This document shows, piece by piece, positions 39,336 to 48,627 of a DNA stretch of 64,000 nucleotides (its first letter is position 1; every line of letters begins with the position of its first letter). A program made the translations under genes and the position numbers. Location: contig JAPKAY010000016.1 of NCBI GenBank assembly GCA_028825045.1, forward strand, positions 1-64,000, read 5' to 3'. The DNA comes from Halioglobus sp. Its GTDB lineage: Bacteria > Pseudomonadota > Gammaproteobacteria > Pseudomonadales > Halieaceae. The notes beneath the pieces were generated by a model that was not told the DNA's origin, did not search any database, and was given only the letters and a program-made list of their open reading frames with translations.

Positions 39336-40094
39336 ATGGAAGTACTGAGCATCCCCAGCAATTACACGCCACGTGAGGATCTATTGGCGGGCAAGACGCT
39401 TTTAGTCACCGGTGCAGGCGATGGCATTGGTCGTACCGCGGCACAAACGTTTGCCCGATACGGTGCCACGGTGGTGCTGTTAGGACGCACTGTCAGCAAG
39501 CTTGAAGCGGTTTACGATGAAATTGAAACTACCGGCGGACCTAAACCTGCCATTATAGAAATGGATCTGGCGACTGCCGACGAACAGAGTTATCAGAATC
39601 TCGCCAGCGGACTGGAAAAGGAATTTTCCTGCCTGGACGGCATTCTGCACAACGCCGGCCTGCTCGGCGATAGACGCCCGATTGAAAGTGCGGATTACAG
39701 CAGTTGGCAGACCGTGATGCAGGTGAACGTTAACGCCCAGTTCCTGCTGACGCGATACCTCCTGCCGCTTTTAAAAGAATCTTCCAATGCTTCAATTGTA
39801 CTAACATCTTCCACCGTGGGCCGGGTCGGCAGAGCGTACTGGGGGGCGTATGCGGTTTCTAAATTCGCCACAGAGGGCTTTATGCAAGTGCTTGCCGGCG
39901 AACTGGAAAACACCTCAAACATACGCGTCAACAGTCTCAATCCCCGCGCGACCAACACAGGCATGCGAAGAACAGCCTATCCGGCTGAAACCCCAACAGA
40001 CAATCCTGCACCTGCCGACATTATGCCGGCCTATTTGTATTTAATAGGAAATGACAGTTCTGAGGTAACGGGTAAGGCTTTTGATGCACGGTAG
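39336..40094 (+). CDS. yciK: YciK-family short-chain oxidoreductase
   Basis: The 252-aa classical SDR has LLVTGAGDGIGRTAAQTFA, HNAGLLGDR, catalytic Ser in VLTSSTVGRVGRAYW and YAVSKFA (YxxxK). Ending and length match YciK. The physiological substrate is unknown. It is the last gene of the mtaD-ubiG-mupP-yciK run and converges with rluB across about 75 bases with no clear terminator. Confidence 0.9.
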   Translation: MEVLSIPSNYTPREDLLAGKTLLVTGAGDGIGRTAAQTFARYGATVVLLGRTVSKLEAVYDEIETTGGPKPAIIEMDLATADEQSYQNLASGLEKEFSCLDGILHNAGLLGDRRPIESADYSSWQTVMQVNVNAQFLLTRYLLPLLKESSNASIVLTSSTVGRVGRAYWGAYAVSKFATEGFMQVLAGELENTSNIRVNSLNPRATNTGMRRTAYPAETPTDNPAPADIMPAYLYLIGNDSSEVTGKAFDAR

Positions 40095-40170
40095 TACTGA
40101 CGGTAAGGGCTTAAGCGATCTCCGAACCCAGGTGCCCATTCGAGTAAGGCGCAGTTAGCATCAGCCCCTC

Positions 40171-41091
40171 CTAAGATCGGCCGGTCTTTTTCGCCACACC
40201 CCGCCCATGCCGTTTACCGAACTGTCGCTCCATGGCCTCACGATCTTTAGCAGTTGTTCGTGCCAGTTCTTTGGGTGTGAGGCCCCCCATTTGGTAAAGC
40301 GACTTTATGTCTCCGCGCTCCATTTCCACCCAATGCCCCTGTTTGACTTTGGAGGGAATAAACACATTGCCATAACGCACCCGCTTTAAACGCGAGACAG
40401 TCAAACCCTGTGACTCCCAAAGCCGGCGCACCTCGCGATTGCGACCTTCCATAAGCACAACGTAGTACCAGCGGTTTACTCCGTCGCCACCACCATCCTG
40501 AATGTCGGCAAAGCGCGCCACGCCATCTTCGAGCATGACCCCCTCCACCATCCGCTGCAACATGTCCTGGGTTACGTCTCCCAGCACTCGCACCATGTAC
40601 TCCCTTTCGATATTGGAAGACGGGTGCATCAGGGCATTGGCCAGCTCACCATCAGTGGTAAACAGCAGTAACCCGGAGGTATTGAAATCGAGGCGGCCAA
40701 TGGATATCCAACGGCCTGTTTTGACGCTGGGCAGGCGGCCAAAAACGGTGCGGCGGCCCTCGGGATCACTGCGTGAACACACTTCGCCCGGGGGCTTGTG
40801 ATACAAAATACAGCGCGTTTCTTGTGCCGGTGCCGTCTCCAGAGCCCTGCCGTCGACAGCCAGACGAGCGCGGTCATCCACGCGATCACCTAGCTTGGCA
40901 GTCTTGCCATTGACGGCCACTCGTCCGGCTTCGATCCAACGCTCCATTTCTCGACGCGAACCGATACCCGCGCGAGCCAGCACTTTTTGGAGTTTTTCTC
41001 CGGTCCTGGAAGGCTCTTTCGAATCAGTGGTAGCAGACGCCGACGGCGTAGACTGCGTCCTGGGAGAGTCCCGACGGGACCTGGTGGCCAT
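40171..41091 (-). CDS. rluB: 23S rRNA pseudouridine(2605) synthase
   Basis: The 306-aa enzyme of the RsuA family modifies 23S rRNA. It has an N-terminal low-complexity basic stretch, an S4 domain (EKLQKVLARAGIGSRREME, GRVAVNG), and the catalytic core with the aspartate in SIGRLDFNTSGLLLF and EGRNREVRRLWE. ATG 41091 has AGGG six bases upstream, inside the scpB stop region; a TTG two codons earlier is also open. It is coupled to scpB. Confidence 0.93.
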   Translation of the reverse strand: MATRSRRDSPRTQSTPSASATTDSKEPSRTGEKLQKVLARAGIGSRREMERWIEAGRVAVNGKTAKLGDRVDDRARLAVDGRALETAPAQETRCILYHKPPGEVCSRSDPEGRRTVFGRLPSVKTGRWISIGRLDFNTSGLLLFTTDGELANALMHPSSNIEREYMVRVLGDVTQDMLQRMVEGVMLEDGVARFADIQDGGGDGVNRWYYVVLMEGRNREVRRLWESQGLTVSRLKRVRYGNVFIPSKVKQGHWVEMERGDIKSLYQMGGLTPKELARTTAKDREAMERQFGKRHGRGVAKKTGRS

Positions 41092-41097
41092 AATCAA

Positions 41098-41922
41098 TCA
41101 ACCCTGAGATTCAGGTTTGGTGGGTTCTGCATTCGCAAAGTCGTCCTGCTCAAGACCGTCTTCTATCTCATCCTCTACAATAGCCTCGGGGTCATTGGCT
41201 TCGTCTGCGGAATCTGCCTGTGCCGCCCGAGACTCAAGTTCATCGGCGGCCTCCGACAGAGTGACGCTGCTAGTATCGGACTCGCCATCATCAGACGGGG
41301 TGTGTTCAGTGCCTCCCACTACGCTCAGACCCGGACTACTTTCTCCCGCCTGATCAGGCAGCGGTTCGCTGAATCCGAGTTCAGCGTTGAGCGTTTCCAG
41401 GTCGCGTATTTCCGCCAGTGCAGGCAATTGATCCAGGCTCTTCAAATTAAAATAATCCAGAAATTGACGCGTGGTGGCATACATTGCGGGCCGACCCGGC
41501 ACATCCCGGTGCCCAACCACGCGAATCCACTCACGCTCGTGTAACGTTTTGATTATGTTGGTACTGACCGCAACACCGCGTATTTCTTCGATTTCACCCC
41601 GCGTAATAGGTTGTCGATATGCCATGAGAGCCAGCGTCTCCAGCAGGGCCCGGGAGTATTTTTGCGGCCGCTCGTGCCACAACCGCGCCACCCAGGTACT
41701 AAGCGACTGGCGTACCTGAAAACGAAATCCGCTGGCGACTTCACACAATTCAAAGCCCCGTTCGTCGCAGCGCTCAGCCACTTCCTTCAGTGCATCGCGA
41801 ATCGCCGTCGTCTCGGGACGCTCATGCTCTTCAAACAGCGCCTCAATTTGCGCCACAGTCAATGGCCTGCCTGCAGCGAGCAAAACACCTTCGAGAATCT
41901 GTACCAAACCTGTTTGTGACAT
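41098..41922 (-). CDS. scpB: Segregation and condensation protein B
   Basis: The 274-aa protein is a winged-helix dimer that binds ScpA in the SMC-ScpAB complex. It has VQILEGVLLAAGRPLTVAQI, LALMAYRQPITRGEIEEIRG and HRDVPGRPAMYATTRQFLDYF. The C-terminal 90 residues form a long acidic tail (DEANDPEAIVEDEIEDGLEQ), longer than many homologues. ATG 41922 fits the family start; an upstream extension lies over scpA. It is linked to scpA by a one-base gap. Confidence 0.94.
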   Translation of the reverse strand: MSQTGLVQILEGVLLAAGRPLTVAQIEALFEEHERPETTAIRDALKEVAERCDERGFELCEVASGFRFQVRQSLSTWVARLWHERPQKYSRALLETLALMAYRQPITRGEIEEIRGVAVSTNIIKTLHEREWIRVVGHRDVPGRPAMYATTRQFLDYFNLKSLDQLPALAEIRDLETLNAELGFSEPLPDQAGESSPGLSVVGGTEHTPSDDGESDTSSVTLSEAADELESRAAQADSADEANDPEAIVEDEIEDGLEQDDFANAEPTKPESQG

Positions 41923-41923
41923 A

Positions 41924-42835
41924 TTATTCCGACCTTGCCTTAACGTGGATAGGACCAAAATTTTCGGTCTGTACAATCTCCACTAATGCTTCCTTGATAA
42001 GCTCCATGATCGCCAGGAACGTGACTACAACACCTAATCGTCCTTCGTCTGCATTGAACAGAGAAACAAAAGGCACAAACTGCCGCCCGGCCAATCGTTC
42101 AAGCACCTCACTCATACGTTCACGCGTCGAAAGCGCTTCCCGCTGAATGTGGTGGCTCGCAAACATGTCTGCCCGGCGCATCACTTCGCCCAGTGAGAGC
42201 AGTAACTCGCGCATATCGACCTCTGGCTCAGGGCGCGCTCGTTTAATCTCCGGCGCCTTAGCGCTACCCACCCAGGTGTCTCGCTCTAGCCTTGGCAAGG
42301 CTTCCACATCCTCTGCCGCCTTCTTGAAGCGCTCGTATTCCTGCAACCGCCGGATAAGTGCCGCTCGCGGGTCCTCCTCGTCCTCTTCCAATTCAGAAGA
42401 GCGTGGCAACAACATGCGCGACTTGATTTCAGCTAACATGGCGGCCATCAACAAATATTCCGCCGCCAGCTCAAACTGCACGGAGTCCATCAGCTGCACA
42501 TACTCCATGTACTGTTCGGTTACACCGGAAACATTGATCTCGAGTATATCGAGGTTCTGGCGCTTGATCAGATACAACAACAAATCCAGCGGGCCCTCGA
42601 AGGCCTCAAGGAACACTTCCAATGCCTGTGGCGGTATGTAGAGATCTTTGGGTAATTCGGTCACGGCCTGGCCCATGACAACAGCAAAAGGCATTTCGCT
42701 CTGGCGGGGCTTTTGCTCTCCAGACACCGCATTCTCATCGGTGGCAGACGGGGACGGTTTTTGTTCGCCGGCAGCAGCGTCTGAAGCGGCTGCAGAGGCC
42801 GCCGGCGTCTCATTATTGGATTCGTTGACTGACAC
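41924..42835 (-). CDS. scpA: Segregation and condensation protein A (kleisin)
   Basis: The 303-aa kleisin bridges SMC heads in chromosome condensation. The core begins near residue 72 with VFLEAFEGPLDLLLYLIKRQ, then YLLMAAMLAEIKSRMLLP and a C-terminal winged helix (LGVVVTFLAIMELIKEAL). The first 60 residues are an Ala/Glu/Pro-rich extension not needed by the family, starting at GTG 42835 behind AGGTAGG. It precedes scpB and follows yciO. Confidence 0.94.
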   Translation of the reverse strand: MSVNESNNETPAASAAASDAAAGEQKPSPSATDENAVSGEQKPRQSEMPFAVVMGQAVTELPKDLYIPPQALEVFLEAFEGPLDLLLYLIKRQNLDILEINVSGVTEQYMEYVQLMDSVQFELAAEYLLMAAMLAEIKSRMLLPRSSELEEDEEDPRAALIRRLQEYERFKKAAEDVEALPRLERDTWVGSAKAPEIKRARPEPEVDMRELLLSLGEVMRRADMFASHHIQREALSTRERMSEVLERLAGRQFVPFVSLFNADEGRLGVVVTFLAIMELIKEALVEIVQTENFGPIHVKARSE

Positions 42836-42874
42836 CGCACCTACCTGCTGTTTAGTAGATCCCAGTATACCTGA

Positions 42875-43498
42875 CTAATCTGTAAAGGGTGCAATATCAC
42901 CCTTACCGGCACGCAGTACCAGTGGAACATCATCGGCCATATCGATGACGCTGGTTGCCTCCATTCCACAATAGCCACCATCGATCACAAGATCGACTTC
43001 GTGCTCAAGAACCTCGCGGATATCGTAGGGATCGATCAGTGGCAGATCATCACCGGGCATGATCAGGGTGACGCTCATCAGTGGCTCACCCAGGTCGGCC
43101 AATAAGGCGTCCACGATTGGGTTTTCGGGTACGCGCAAGCCCACTGTCTTTCGCTTCGGGTGCATCAGCCGTTTGGGCACCTCCGATGTGGCCAGCAATA
43201 TAAAGGTATAGGGCCCCGGCGTTGTGTGGCGCAGCAGTCGGTAAACAGAATTATTTACCTTCGCGTAGGTCGCTATTTGCGCAAGATCTCGGCACACCAG
43301 AGTGAAGTTATGCCGGTCATCGAGTTTGCGGATACGACGGATGCGGTCCAGTGCACCTTTATCACCTATATGGCAGCCAAGTGCATAAGCTGAATCCGTA
43401 GGATAAACCACCACGCCACCCTTACGGATAATGTCGACCGCCTGCCGAATCAGGCGCGCCTGGGGGTTGTCCGGGTGGATCTGGAAAAACTGGCTCAC
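42875..43498 (-). CDS. yciO: YciO/YrdC/Sua5-family protein
   Basis: The 207-aa protein has the Sua5/YrdC nucleotide-binding fold: GGVVVYPTDSAYALGCHI, RIRKLDDRHNFTLVCRDL, GPYTFILLAT and VGLRVPENPIVDALL. YciO differs from the true tRNA threonylcarbamoyladenosine synthase TsaC and its function is not settled. Assignment to YciO rather than TsaC rests on the MHPKRKTVGLR segment and its place beside scpA and the PHP gene. It precedes scpA by about 40 bases. Confidence 0.88.
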   Translation of the reverse strand: MSQFFQIHPDNPQARLIRQAVDIIRKGGVVVYPTDSAYALGCHIGDKGALDRIRRIRKLDDRHNFTLVCRDLAQIATYAKVNNSVYRLLRHTTPGPYTFILLATSEVPKRLMHPKRKTVGLRVPENPIVDALLADLGEPLMSVTLIMPGDDLPLIDPYDIREVLEHEVDLVIDGGYCGMEATSVIDMADDVPLVLRAGKGDIAPFTD

Positions 43499-43533
43499 GG
43501 CTTATTCTCTTTATATTTACCCAATGGGCAAGG

Positions 43534-44424
43534 TCAGACCGACCAGCGCTGCCAAACGCCCTTAAGGCCCTCAAAAGGCGACGATTCTACACCCACAGAC
43601 GGGAGGTAGGGAGCGTCACGGTGAAAATCGCTTCCCACCGATACTTCCAATTCATATTCTTTCGCCAGGCGCAGCGCGTGTGCTGTTTGATCAGGCGTTT
43701 GCTGACCGCTTCTCACTTCGATGCCCTCGCCTCCCGCCGCAACGAAAGCCGTAATCAGGCGTCGCAGCTTCATGCCAGTGAATCGGTACTTCAGCGGGTG
43801 AGCAATAACAGCAATTCCACCAGAGGAGACAATCCACTCAGTGACCTCTTCAAGCTGCGGCCAAAACGCCTGAACATCCCCTGTCTTGCCCTGCCCCAGG
43901 AACCGCTTAAACGCTTCATTGTGATCCTTAACGTGCCCCTGCTCCACCATCCATGCGGCAAAATGCGGCCGCCCAAGTTGGCTCGCGCCGGCCTGGGCCA
44001 AAGCCCCTGCCAAGGCGCCCTCGAAACCACGGGACTCCAGCCGACTGGCGATTTTCAGGCCCCGCTCTCGCCTTGCATTAGCCATTATGTGCAATCCGTG
44101 GCGCATAGACGGATGATGGCAATCAATCCCCAGACCGAGGATATGAATGGTAACGCCAGACCACTGACAGGACAGCTCAATGCCCGGTATGAGCCTCATA
44201 TCGCTGGAATTCAACGTATGATAAGCTGCCGCTGCCTCGTAACCTGCCACTGTGTCGTGATCGGTAATTGCCAGCAATTCGAGTTTGCTGGCCACAGCTC
44301 GCGCGACCAATTCTATCGGGTCAAGGGTGCCATCAGAGGCACTTGTATGGGTATGGAAGTCAATCAGCACAATCTTTACACTCGCCCTCTTACACGTGGC
44401 AGCCCGGCCGCAATCCGGCGACAC
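43534..44424 (-). CDS. rnm: PHP-domain 5'-3' exoribonuclease (RNase AM / YciV)
   Basis: The 296-aa product is a metal-dependent phosphoesterase of the PHP family. Motifs are DFHTHTSASDG (HxH), LLAITDHDTVAGY, the GIELSCQW glutamate region, IAVIAHPLKYRF and VGSDFHRDAPYLPS. E. coli YciV processes rRNA 5' ends and hydrolyses short oligonucleotides. The frame is open from GTG 44424. A GTG at 44370 (just before LIDFHTHT) would remove an 18-residue basic stretch and is a plausible alternative start. It is divergent from yciB. Confidence 0.9.
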   Translation of the reverse strand: MSPDCGRAATCKRASVKIVLIDFHTHTSASDGTLDPIELVARAVASKLELLAITDHDTVAGYEAAAAYHTLNSSDMRLIPGIELSCQWSGVTIHILGLGIDCHHPSMRHGLHIMANARRERGLKIASRLESRGFEGALAGALAQAGASQLGRPHFAAWMVEQGHVKDHNEAFKRFLGQGKTGDVQAFWPQLEEVTEWIVSSGGIAVIAHPLKYRFTGMKLRRLITAFVAAGGEGIEVRSGQQTPDQTAHALRLAKEYELEVSVGSDFHRDAPYLPSVGVESSPFEGLKGVWQRWSV

Positions 44425-44468
44425 ATTAATTAATCGACCATGGTAACAGCCGGAGCAAGACAGAATCC

Positions 44469-45074
44469 ATGAAGCAAATCGCTGAATTCGTTCCCATTGT
44501 CCTTTTCTTCATCGTCTACCAGTTGAATGGGCAAACCCTCTCCATCGCTGGCTGGGAGTATCAGTTCGACGGTATTTTCTCTGCCACGGCTGTCATGATG
44601 ATCGCGACGGTATTCCAAGTCATTTTCACCTACGCCCTCACGCGTAAGATTGAAAAGCGCCTGATCTGGCTGCTATTGGCAGTGCTGATATTCGGTGGCG
44701 CTACACTGTTTTTTCGCAATCAGGCGTTCATTCAGTGGAAACCGACTATTTTCAACTGGGTGCTGGGACTCGCCTTCGGAGCGTCCCAGTTTATCGGTGA
44801 TAAAAGCCTGATGGAGCGTACCCTGGGCAGTCAGCTACACCTGCCAAAAACGGTATGGACCCGGCTCAACCTGATGTGGATGACCAACTTTTTTATCGTG
44901 GGCGGGCTCAATCTCTATGTAGCCTATCAATTCAGCGAGGAAACCTGGGTCAGCTACAAACTGTACTCTGCTATCGGCTTCACTCTGGCCCTGACCCTCC
45001 TGACCGCGGTAATCATCAGCCCCCATTTAAAAGAGAATAAAGCGGACGAAAAATTGCTGCCGCGCGACGACTAA
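44469..45074 (+). CDS. yciB: Intracellular septation protein A family (YciB)
   Basis: The 201-aa inner-membrane protein has five predicted helices and the family sequence [33 protein letters not shown] and [20 protein letters not shown]. YciB proteins affect septation and envelope integrity. The start [10 protein letters not shown] is standard. It is followed by yciI 22 bases later, the usual pairing. Confidence 0.94.
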   Translation: MKQIAEFVPIVLFFIVYQLNGQTLSIAGWEYQFDGIFSATAVMMIATVFQVIFTYALTRKIEKRLIWLLLAVLIFGGATLFFRNQAFIQWKPTIFNWVLGLAFGASQFIGDKSLMERTLGSQLHLPKTVWTRLNLMWMTNFFIVGGLNLYVAYQFSEETWVSYKLYSAIGFTLALTLLTAVIISPHLKENKADEKLLPRDD

Positions 45075-45096
45075 ATTTTTAGGAGATTACCCTCAC

Positions 45097-45396
45097 ATGT
45101 ACTATGCCATTCTGTGTGACGATGTTGAAAACAGCCTGCCCTTGCGCATGAAGGCTCGCCCGGCCCACCTCGCGCGGCTACAAACCTTGGCCGATCAGGG
45201 AAAATTGATGGCGGCCGGCCCACACCCGGCAATGGATACACTGGAGCCCGGAGAAGCAGGTTTCACCGGCAGCCTGATCATAGCCGAGTTCGACAGCCTG
45301 GAAGCAGCTACTGCGTGGGCCGACTCGGACCCCTATGTGGAAGCCGGCGTTTTCGGCAAAGTCACCGTCAAGCCATTCAAACTTGTTTTGCCTTGA
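45097..45396 (+). CDS. yciI: YciI-like protein
   Basis: The 99-aa ferredoxin-like alpha/beta barrel protein has [38 protein letters not shown] and [13 protein letters not shown]. The family's conserved His and Asp are present in PAHLARL and SDPYVEAG. Function is unknown; some members are dehalogenase-like. It begins after TAGGAG and is likely co-transcribed with yciB. Confidence 0.92.
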   Translation: MYYAILCDDVENSLPLRMKARPAHLARLQTLADQGKLMAAGPHPAMDTLEPGEAGFTGSLIIAEFDSLEAATAWADSDPYVEAGVFGKVTVKPFKLVLP

Positions 45397-45514
45397 TCTT
45401 CAACTTCCCTTCAGAGCGGGTTACATTAGCCCACGTTGAACGATAAAATACGCGAGCTGAGAACCACCGCTTGCTCAATGCTATGCCCATTGACGTTATA
45501 AAAAGGAACTCATT

Positions 45515-46189
45515 TTGCGATTTTCTGTACCCTTGTTGCTGCTTTCGTTCATCTGCTGCGCAGCCAGTTTCGCCCAAGACATTCGCTATGTCAGCGACAA
45601 ACAATACGTTCCCCTACGCACCGGTGCGGGCAACGAATATCGCATCGTTCACAAGGGTATAGTCTCGGGAACCCGCCTTACTGTCGGGCGAACTTCCGAG
45701 GATAAGCAGTGGTCTGAAATTACTACTGATGGAGGCACCAGCGGCTGGATTCGCACCCAGTACCTGATGTCGGCTGTGCCGGCTCAGCTCAAACTCACTA
45801 AACTTTCGAAGCAAGCCGAAAGATCGATAGCCGAAAGCACAGATCTGAACAGTGAGCTGGAAATGCTGAGAGCGGAGCAGGCAGAACTGCTCGATAAACT
45901 CACCACCGGCGGGTCAGACTTCGATGCGGTATCACAGGAGTTGACGCAGCTTAAGCAAATTTCCGGCAAGTCTGTACAACTGGACGCGGACAATCGCCGT
46001 CTGGTAGTGCAAACAGAGAACCTGCGCTCCGAGGCAGAAATGCTGGAATCAGAGAATTACCGCTTACAGGAAAAGCTCGATAGCGAAGATTTCTTCAATG
46101 GCGCCATGGCGGTACTACTGGGTGTCATCATCGCGCTTGTAGCACCTCGCCTCGTGCCGAAACGTCGTAAAAGTTCCAGCTGGGCTTAA
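45515..46189 (+). CDS. Exported SH3-domain protein with coiled coil (YgiM-like, TIGR04211 type)
   Basis: The 224-aa protein starts at TTG 45515 behind AAGGA. It has a signal peptide (MRFSVPLLLLSFICCAASFA), then a bacterial SH3 domain (about 22-90: RYVSDKQYVPLRTGAGNEYR, GWIRTQYLM). A coiled coil (about 100-190: LNSELEMLRAEQAELLDKL) and a C-terminal membrane helix (GAMAVLLGVIIALVAPRLV) with a basic tail follow. The layout matches YgiM. Role is uncertain, probably envelope-associated. The cyclophilin gene follows at once. Confidence 0.88.
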   Translation: MRFSVPLLLLSFICCAASFAQDIRYVSDKQYVPLRTGAGNEYRIVHKGIVSGTRLTVGRTSEDKQWSEITTDGGTSGWIRTQYLMSAVPAQLKLTKLSKQAERSIAESTDLNSELEMLRAEQAELLDKLTTGGSDFDAVSQELTQLKQISGKSVQLDADNRRLVVQTENLRSEAEMLESENYRLQEKLDSEDFFNGAMAVLLGVIIALVAPRLVPKRRKSSSWA

Positions 46190-46200
46190 AGGAGAAGATG

Positions 46201-46773
46201 ATGTTAAAAATAGTGTTTATGTGTATTTCACTGCTGTTGCCGGCCATCGGCGGCGCCGAGGAAACAGCCACACTGAGCAACCCGCAGGTGGTTATTAAAA
46301 CCAGCGAAGGGGATATTACAGTACAGCTGTTTGCTGACAAGGCACCGGTGACGGTCGCCAACTTCCTGAATTATGTGGATGATGGTTTCTACGCTGGCAC
46401 CGTCTTTCACCGGGTCATTCCAAATTTTATGATTCAGGGCGGCGGCTTTCTTACGGACATGACTAAAAAAGACAACAACGATCCTATTATCAATGAGTCA
46501 AAGAACCGCCTGCATAACACGCGTGGCACGCTCGCGATGGCACGCACTAATGATCCTGATTCGGCCACGTCCCAGTTCTTTATAAACCAGCGCTCTAATC
46601 TGCAGCTGGATTGGGCGCCAGGGCGCGAAGGTTACACCGTGTTTGGTGAGGTTATTCAGGGCATGGATATCGTGGACTTTATTGCCACTGCGCCCACGGG
46701 CAGGTCGAGCGGCATGAGCGATGTACCAGAAAAGGCCATCGTCATCGAAGAAATCCTGCGCCAGCAACCCTGA
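46201..46773 (+). CDS. Periplasmic peptidyl-prolyl cis-trans isomerase (cyclophilin)
   Basis: The 190-aa cyclophilin has a signal peptide (MLKIVFMCISLLLPAIGGA) and the family core VVIKTSEGDITVQLF, FYAGTVFHRVIPNFMIQGGG (catalytic Arg in FHRVI) and SATSQFFIN. Tryptophan in LDWAPG matches the cyclosporin-site region. It helps fold exported proteins. Two adjacent ATG codons exist; the second (46201) has better spacing from AAAGGAG. The stop overlaps the pdxJ start by one base. Confidence 0.93.
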   Translation: MLKIVFMCISLLLPAIGGAEETATLSNPQVVIKTSEGDITVQLFADKAPVTVANFLNYVDDGFYAGTVFHRVIPNFMIQGGGFLTDMTKKDNNDPIINESKNRLHNTRGTLAMARTNDPDSATSQFFINQRSNLQLDWAPGREGYTVFGEVIQGMDIVDFIATAPTGRSSGMSDVPEKAIVIEEILRQQP

Positions 46774-47540
46774 TGATCGCGCTTAGCGTCAATCTCAACA
46801 AAATTGCCCTGATACGTAACTCGCGAGACACCACCAACCCGGATATCCCACAGCACGCCAAAATGTGTATCGATGCCGGCGCGAACGGCATCACCGTGCA
46901 CCCTCGCCCGGATCAGCGACACATTCGCGTCCGCGATTGTTATGACTTAGCCGGCATGCTCGACGTTGAGTTCAATATTGAGGGCAACCCCACCACAGAT
47001 GCACGCGTGAGTGACCGCGACGGCGTGGAAGACTACCCCGGATTCATGGCGCTGGTAAAAGAACTACGCCCGACGCAATGCACTTTGGTCCCTGATGGAG
47101 ACGGACAACTGACCTCGGATCATGGCTTTGACCTACGACGGGATGGCGAGCGTATTGCACCACTGGTACAAGAACTCAAGTCGCTGGGAATTCGCACCAG
47201 CCTGTTTATGGATCCCGACCCCGAACAGATACGACTGGCTGCACAAATAGGCACAGACCGCATTGAGCTCTACACCGAAACGTATGCCCGCGCCTGTCAA
47301 TACAATGAAGAGGTCGATTCCATTTTCCAACAGTTTGTTCTGGCCGCAGAAGTGGCCCTGGAGGAGGGGCTGGCCATCAACGCCGGCCACGATCTGGATC
47401 TAAACAATCTGCCGCGCTTCGCCACAGTGCCAGGCCTGCAGGAAGTCTCCATTGGTCACGCCCTCACGGTCGATGCCATTCGTATGGGACTAGCCTCCGC
47501 TGTAACGGCCTACCAACGGGCGCTTGGAAATGCGTTATGA
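46773..47540 (+). CDS. pdxJ: Pyridoxine 5'-phosphate synthase
   Basis: The 255-aa TIM barrel condenses deoxyxylulose-5-phosphate with aminoacetone phosphate to make PNP. It starts MIALSVNLNKIALIRNSRD, with ITVHPRPDQRHIR, FNIEGNP, TLVPD, the catalytic-loop region RIELYTETYA and GLAINAGHDLDL, then VSIGHALTVDA. Length is standard. The SnoaL-like gene overlaps its stop by four bases. serC in the window serves the same vitamin pathway. Confidence 0.96.
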   Translation: MIALSVNLNKIALIRNSRDTTNPDIPQHAKMCIDAGANGITVHPRPDQRHIRVRDCYDLAGMLDVEFNIEGNPTTDARVSDRDGVEDYPGFMALVKELRPTQCTLVPDGDGQLTSDHGFDLRRDGERIAPLVQELKSLGIRTSLFMDPDPEQIRLAAQIGTDRIELYTETYARACQYNEEVDSIFQQFVLAAEVALEEGLAINAGHDLDLNNLPRFATVPGLQEVSIGHALTVDAIRMGLASAVTAYQRALGNAL

Positions 47541-48112
47541 ATGAGCGCGTGCAGGCCCTGCTCGATAAGCAGGAAATTACCGAATTGCTGCATGCCTACT
47601 GCAACGCGGCTGACAGGCACGATCACGACAAGATGCGTGCGCTCTACCACGAAGATGCCATCGACGATCACGGCGCCTTTTTCAAGGGTTTAGCCATGGC
47701 GTTTATCGACAAGCTGCCCGAAATACAGGCTACCATGCTGATACTGCACCACAATGTGACCACCGTTAATATCGCACTGGACGGTGACTACGCTGAGGGC
47801 GAGGTGTACGTGCTCGCATTCCATCAGGTGCAGACAGACGATCAGCCTACAGACCTGCTCATTGGTGGACGCTATTTCGACAAGTACGAAAAACGCGATG
47901 GCGCGTGGAAATTCAGTCACCGTGCTGTGGTGGCAGACTGGGCCCGGTTTGATAACCCCTCGACGGTTTGTCTTGATCACCCAATGATCGAGGGCTCGCA
48001 CATCGGCAAACCCGGTCCGGAAGACCCCTCATACGATTTTTTTCGCCTGCTGAGGCGCGGCCAGCTGAGGCGCGGCCAGCTGAGTCACGGCAGTTCAAAC
48101 CAAGACGACTAA
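47537..48112 (+). CDS. SnoaL/NTF2-like protein of unknown function
   Basis: The 191-aa protein has a cone-shaped alpha+beta barrel pattern: LLDKQEITELLHAYCNAADR, HDHDKMRALYHEDAIDDHG, YAEGEVYVLAFHQ and GGRYFDKYEKRDGAWKFSHR. This is the SnoaL_4 type, which includes aromatic hydratases, dehydratases and many unknowns. ATG is coupled to pdxJ by ATGA overlap. The C-terminus carries a tandem duplication, LRRGQLRRGQL. It converges with the thioesterase gene by four bases. Confidence 0.85.
   Translation: MNERVQALLDKQEITELLHAYCNAADRHDHDKMRALYHEDAIDDHGAFFKGLAMAFIDKLPEIQATMLILHHNVTTVNIALDGDYAEGEVYVLAFHQVQTDDQPTDLLIGGRYFDKYEKRDGAWKFSHRAVVADWARFDNPSTVCLDHPMIEGSHIGKPGPEDPSYDFFRLLRRGQLRRGQLSHGSSNQDD
48050..48084 (+). 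repeat. 15-bp tandem duplication in the 3' end of the SnoaL-like gene
   Basis: CTGAGGCGCGGCCAG occurs twice in tandem (48050-48064 and 48065-48079), with the first five bases of a third copy. It adds five residues in frame near the C-terminus, outside the folded domain. Confidence 0.85.
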
Positions 48113-48498
48113 CGCGCCGCGAGCTGCTCCCTCAGAAAATCAGGAACGCGCTTAGGCGATTTGGTTTGCATATCCAGATGCACCAGCACCGCCCTGCCAC
48201 TCACGGTCTGTCGACCTTCCTGTGACATCTCGCACATCACGGTAAACGACGTGTTGCCTATGCTGGCGTCGGTGATTTTTCCGACCACATCAGAGCCGTA
48301 GAATGTTTCCCCGGTGAAATCGATGTGCACGGAGGCCAGTATCCAGTCTTTTCCGATGCCCGGATTCCCCTCGACCAGTGATTCAATGAATCGAATTCTC
48401 ACAACCTCGAACCAGGCGGCGATGGTGGCGTTGTTGATGTGGCCCAGTGCGTCGGTTTCGTAGAGGCGCGGGGTGATCGTTATGGCGAATTCTTTCAA
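48109..48498 (-). CDS. 4-hydroxybenzoyl-CoA thioesterase-family (YbgC/hot-dog) acyl-CoA thioesterase
   Basis: The 129-aa hot-dog protein has the active-site region RLYETDALGHINNATIAAWFE with the catalytic aspartate in ETDALGH, HIDFTGETFYGSDV and VLVHLDMQTKSPKRVP. The family hydrolyses acyl-CoA esters. Substrate is unknown. It is convergent with, and overlaps by four bases, the SnoaL-like gene. Confidence 0.88.
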   Translation of the reverse strand: MKEFAITITPRLYETDALGHINNATIAAWFEVVRIRFIESLVEGNPGIGKDWILASVHIDFTGETFYGSDVVGKITDASIGNTSFTVMCEMSQEGRQTVSGRAVLVHLDMQTKSPKRVPDFLREQLAAR

Positions 48499-48567
48499 AA
48501 ACAGACTCCCTTGTATTGAACTATTAGTCCCGGTTCAGCAGGCCGGGGTGGCGGCGCTACCTGCACG

Positions 48568-48595
48568 TTAACATTTGCGCTCAGCCAGTTATAAT
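48568..48595 (+). promoter_or_regulatory. Sigma-70-type promoter for dusC
   Basis: TTAACA (48568-48573) and a perfect TATAAT (48590-48595) are 16 bases apart, and the -10 box ends 32 bases before the dusC ATG. Confidence 0.6.
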
Positions 48596-48627
48596 GGCCG
48601 CTTGTAAACTGTTATATCGGGACTCCT

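Noticed and set aside
43621..44433. 270-codon open frame on the plus strand
   Set aside because: Antisense to the PHP-domain gene rnm; composition is unlike a folded protein.
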